From positions 1 through 64,000 of the forward strand of contig JAKPPB010000123.1 of NCBI GenBank assembly GCA_029547605.1: a DNA stretch of 64,000 bases, given 5' to 3'. How positions within the stretch are numbered: position 1 is the first letter of the stretch; every line of letters begins with the position of its first letter. This DNA comes from Methanobacteriota archaeon. GTDB lineage: Archaea > Halobacteriota > Methanomicrobia > Methanomicrobiales > Methanospirillaceae. Position numbers and translations under genes: made by a program. Positions 62,307-64,000 of the stretch are shown one piece after another. Below the pieces are notes generated by a model that saw nothing but the letters and a program-made list of their open reading frames with translations, had not been told where the DNA came from and searched no databases.

Positions 62307-62783
62307 TTATTTTCTTTTCTTTTCGATGATCATCTCGCAGAACGAGTCACCCTTACACCGGGCACGCGAGACTCTGATGGTATATTCGGGATTCAGGGCG
62401 GATATTGCGCTCTTCACGTAGGTAGTGCAGACTCTGTTCACGTGGGATGGATCCCTCTTCTTCTCCTCTTCATGGCGAAACATTGCGCACTCTGAGAGCC
62501 GAATCACCGACTCCTCGTGGAATCCCTCGATGAACGGGGTCTCAAAGGTAGGCCCAAAGAGGATCACAGATATTGCCCCGAGTGTCTGGACGAGGCCCTT
62601 TGCATCCTCCCTCGGCATCTGGTACCGATCGGCGATCCCGCGTATTTCTTCCCCCAGTTCATCCATAAGATACGCGGGATTGGCAGTACACTGTTTCGGA
62701 TCCGCGGCCATCACCAGGTGAGTGAGTGCCTGGGTGGCGATCGCCCACCTGGTGGGCATGGGGATGTCCTTGACACGAACCAT
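62307..62783 (-). CDS. Hypothetical protein, possibly ATC-hydrolase/V4R-like
   Basis: A 158-residue soluble helical-beta protein with cysteines in SECAMFRHEEE, NRVCTTYV and ARCKGDSFCEMIIEKK. The GDSFCEM end resembles L-2-amino-thiazoline-4-carboxylate hydrolase-like and V4R-type domains, but the match is weak. GGAGAGGAAGAGACG precedes the ATG at 62783. Confidence 0.6.
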   Translation of the reverse strand: MVRVKDIPMPTRWAIATQALTHLVMAADPKQCTANPAYLMDELGEEIRGIADRYQMPREDAKGLVQTLGAISVILFGPTFETPFIEGFHEESVIRLSECAMFRHEEEKKRDPSHVNRVCTTYVKSAISALNPEYTIRVSRARCKGDSFCEMIIEKKRK

Positions 62784-63105
62784 CGTCTCTTCCTCTCCTC
62801 TTCTTTTCCAATAAATCAGTATTCTGCTCGCATCAGGGATATGATCCAGCGGATATAAAGCACTTTTCCGGTGACGTGTTCACACCGGGGATACATTTCC
62901 GCACCAGCACAATGCCCCACCAGATTATCCTGTTCCTGAAGCAGGGAGGTGCGATCAGGTTCGGCGGCTCTCACTTGACCAAAAAAGGAGACTGCAGGGA
63001 GTGCATGCTTTTTGTGGGATCCACACGGTAAGTACATCACCAGATGGGGATGCATTCATGGAACCAACCCCTCCCTTGAGAATCCCCCTGCATTGAGGCC
63101 AGAGC
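62784..63105. other. Intergenic promoter region
   Basis: About 320 bases without a gene. A TTTATATCC element (minus strand, about 62850-62860) could be the promoter of the gene at 62783. No clear element was picked out for the plus-strand antiporter gene. Confidence 0.35.
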
Positions 63106-64000
63106 ATGGAACTTGCGATACTCTACGATATCCTGATCATCTTCGGCCTCTCCCTTCTCGTAGGCCTCCTTTTCAGCCGTATCCGTATCCCCCCCATGAT
63201 TGGGTACATCGTTGCGGGGGCTATTGCCGGGCCCTCGGTCCTCTCACTGATCCGCAGTCCTGCCCAGGTGGACGTCCTCGCAGAGATAGGGATCATCCTC
63301 CTTCTCTTCTCGATCGGCCTTGAGTTCTCGTTCCGCCAGCTCTGGGAGATCAAAGGCCTCGTCCTGAAGGGCGGATCGATCCAGGTACTCCTTGCAACCG
63401 CCTTCACCATAGCCATTGCATTCATTATCGGGCGGCCCTGGAACGAGGCAGTCCTTCTCGGGTTTGTCGTCTCCCTCTCAAGCACTGCGGTAGTGCTCAA
63501 GGTCCTCCATGATCGCGGAGAGCTGGACAGTCCGCACGGCAGGCTCTCGCTCGGCATCCTGATCTTCCAGGACCTTGTCGCAATCCCTATGATGATGGCA
63601 GTGCCATTCCTCGCGGAGGTGGGCGCTGGGTTTACCGAACCACTGTATTTCGTGCTCCTCAAGGATCTCCTCCTCGTCATCATCCTCATCGCGGCAGCAA
63701 AATGGGTCATGCCCTGGCTCCTCTTTCAGATCGCACGCACCAGGAGCAGCGAACTCTTCCTCCTCTTCGTGGTCTCGGTCTGCTTCGGCGTGGCATGGCT
63801 TGCCTCCTTTGCCGGGCTCTCCCTTGCGATGGGCGCTCTCCTTGCCGGGCTCCTCATCTCTGAATCCGAGTTCAGCCACCAGGCCATAGGGAGGATCGTG
63901 CCGTTCCGGGACATCTTCACTGCGTTCTTCTTTGTCTCGATAGGCATGCTCCTTGACGTGGGGTTCTTTTTTGACCACGTGGGACTCGTACTCGTCTTCC
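63106..64000 (+). CDS. Kef-type cation:proton antiporter (N-terminal part)
   Basis: At least 298 residues, cut by the window end. It starts MELAILYDILIIFGLSLLVG and shows the CPA2 features: RIPPMIGYIVAGAIAGP, LAEIGIILLLFSIGLEFS, VVSLSSTAVVLKVL and LGILIFQDLVAIPMM with the ion-binding aspartate. Multiple membrane helices. It exchanges K+ or Na+ for protons; a C-terminal TrkA-N domain may follow outside the window. No clear ribosome-binding site is seen before the ATG. Confidence 0.92.
   Translation, partial: MELAILYDILIIFGLSLLVGLLFSRIRIPPMIGYIVAGAIAGPSVLSLIRSPAQVDVLAEIGIILLLFSIGLEFSFRQLWEIKGLVLKGGSIQVLLATAFTIAIAFIIGRPWNEAVLLGFVVSLSSTAVVLKVLHDRGELDSPHGRLSLGILIFQDLVAIPMMMAVPFLAEVGAGFTEPLYFVLLKDLLLVIILIAAAKWVMPWLLFQIARTRSSELFLLFVVSVCFGVAWLASFAGLSLAMGALLAGLLISESEFSHQAIGRIVPFRDIFTAFFFVSIGMLLDVGFFFDHVGLVLVF

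Overview
The window comes from a hydrogenotrophic methanogenic archaeon, most likely of the order Methanomicrobiales. The evidence is a complete formylmethanofuran dehydrogenase gene set (fwdCABD), an Eha-type energy-converting hydrogenase, a methanogenesis-marker-11-like protein, an MsvR-like redox regulator, archaeal translation genes (aIF5B, S6e), TATA-box promoters, and many multi-PAS sensor proteins and PEGA-domain surface proteins. No rRNA operon, CRISPR array, prophage or intact insertion sequence was seen.

Layout. 0.4-3.5 kb: DUF2240 protein, S6e, aIF5B, tRNA-His. 4-13 kb: a surface and signalling region with PEGA proteins, a STAS protein, MsrB, a winged-helix/FHA protein translationally coupled to a membrane Ser/Thr kinase, a DUF362 iron-sulfur protein, a PEGA gene interrupted by an in-frame TAG, a small zinc-ribbon protein and a lipoprotein. 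13.2-17.5 kb: a giant response-regulator/GAF/7xPAS/histidine-kinase protein. 17.6-28.5 kb: one minus-strand array of 18 tightly packed or overlapping genes, running from eha membrane genes through the NiFe hydrogenase small and large subunits and a polyferredoxin to fwdD-B-A-C. 28.7-31.6 kb: TrkH, tRNA-Leu and SixA. 31.6-32.9 kb: an MsvR-like regulator with two operator-like boxes, and a divergent winged-helix gene. 33-42.6 kb: ferritin/VIT1 fusion, DUF389, an HTH/marker-11 protein in an operon with homoserine dehydrogenase and an ACT protein, a PAS sensor without an ATPase domain, and an AAA ATPase/TOPRIM-like pair. 42.9-54.2 kb: ABC exporter, CBS protein, nitroreductase, GntP permease, acylphosphatase, two divergent cysteine-cluster proteins, a PPOX flavoprotein, a frameshifted PH-like gene, a thioesterase, an amidotransferase, a decayed small secreted-protein gene, an Xre/DUF2178 pair and a COG2426 protein. 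54.5-64 kb: an ion-transport region with two P-type ATPases of different types, a ferric-reductase-like protein, an NSS symporter, an unknown small protein and a Kef-type antiporter cut by the window end.

How the genes work together. The eha-fwd array joins the membrane machine that makes low-potential electrons from H2 to the enzyme that uses them in the first step of CO2 reduction, so both appear to be made from one transcript. The 4-17 kb and 38-41 kb regions are rich in phospho-signalling and redox sensing. Three genes look broken (11.4, 50.0 and 52.0 kb); two of them carry in-frame TAG codons. Because TAG also ends apparently intact genes here, mutation is likelier than pyrrolysine decoding. 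Product names come from motif recognition by eye; no database search was run.
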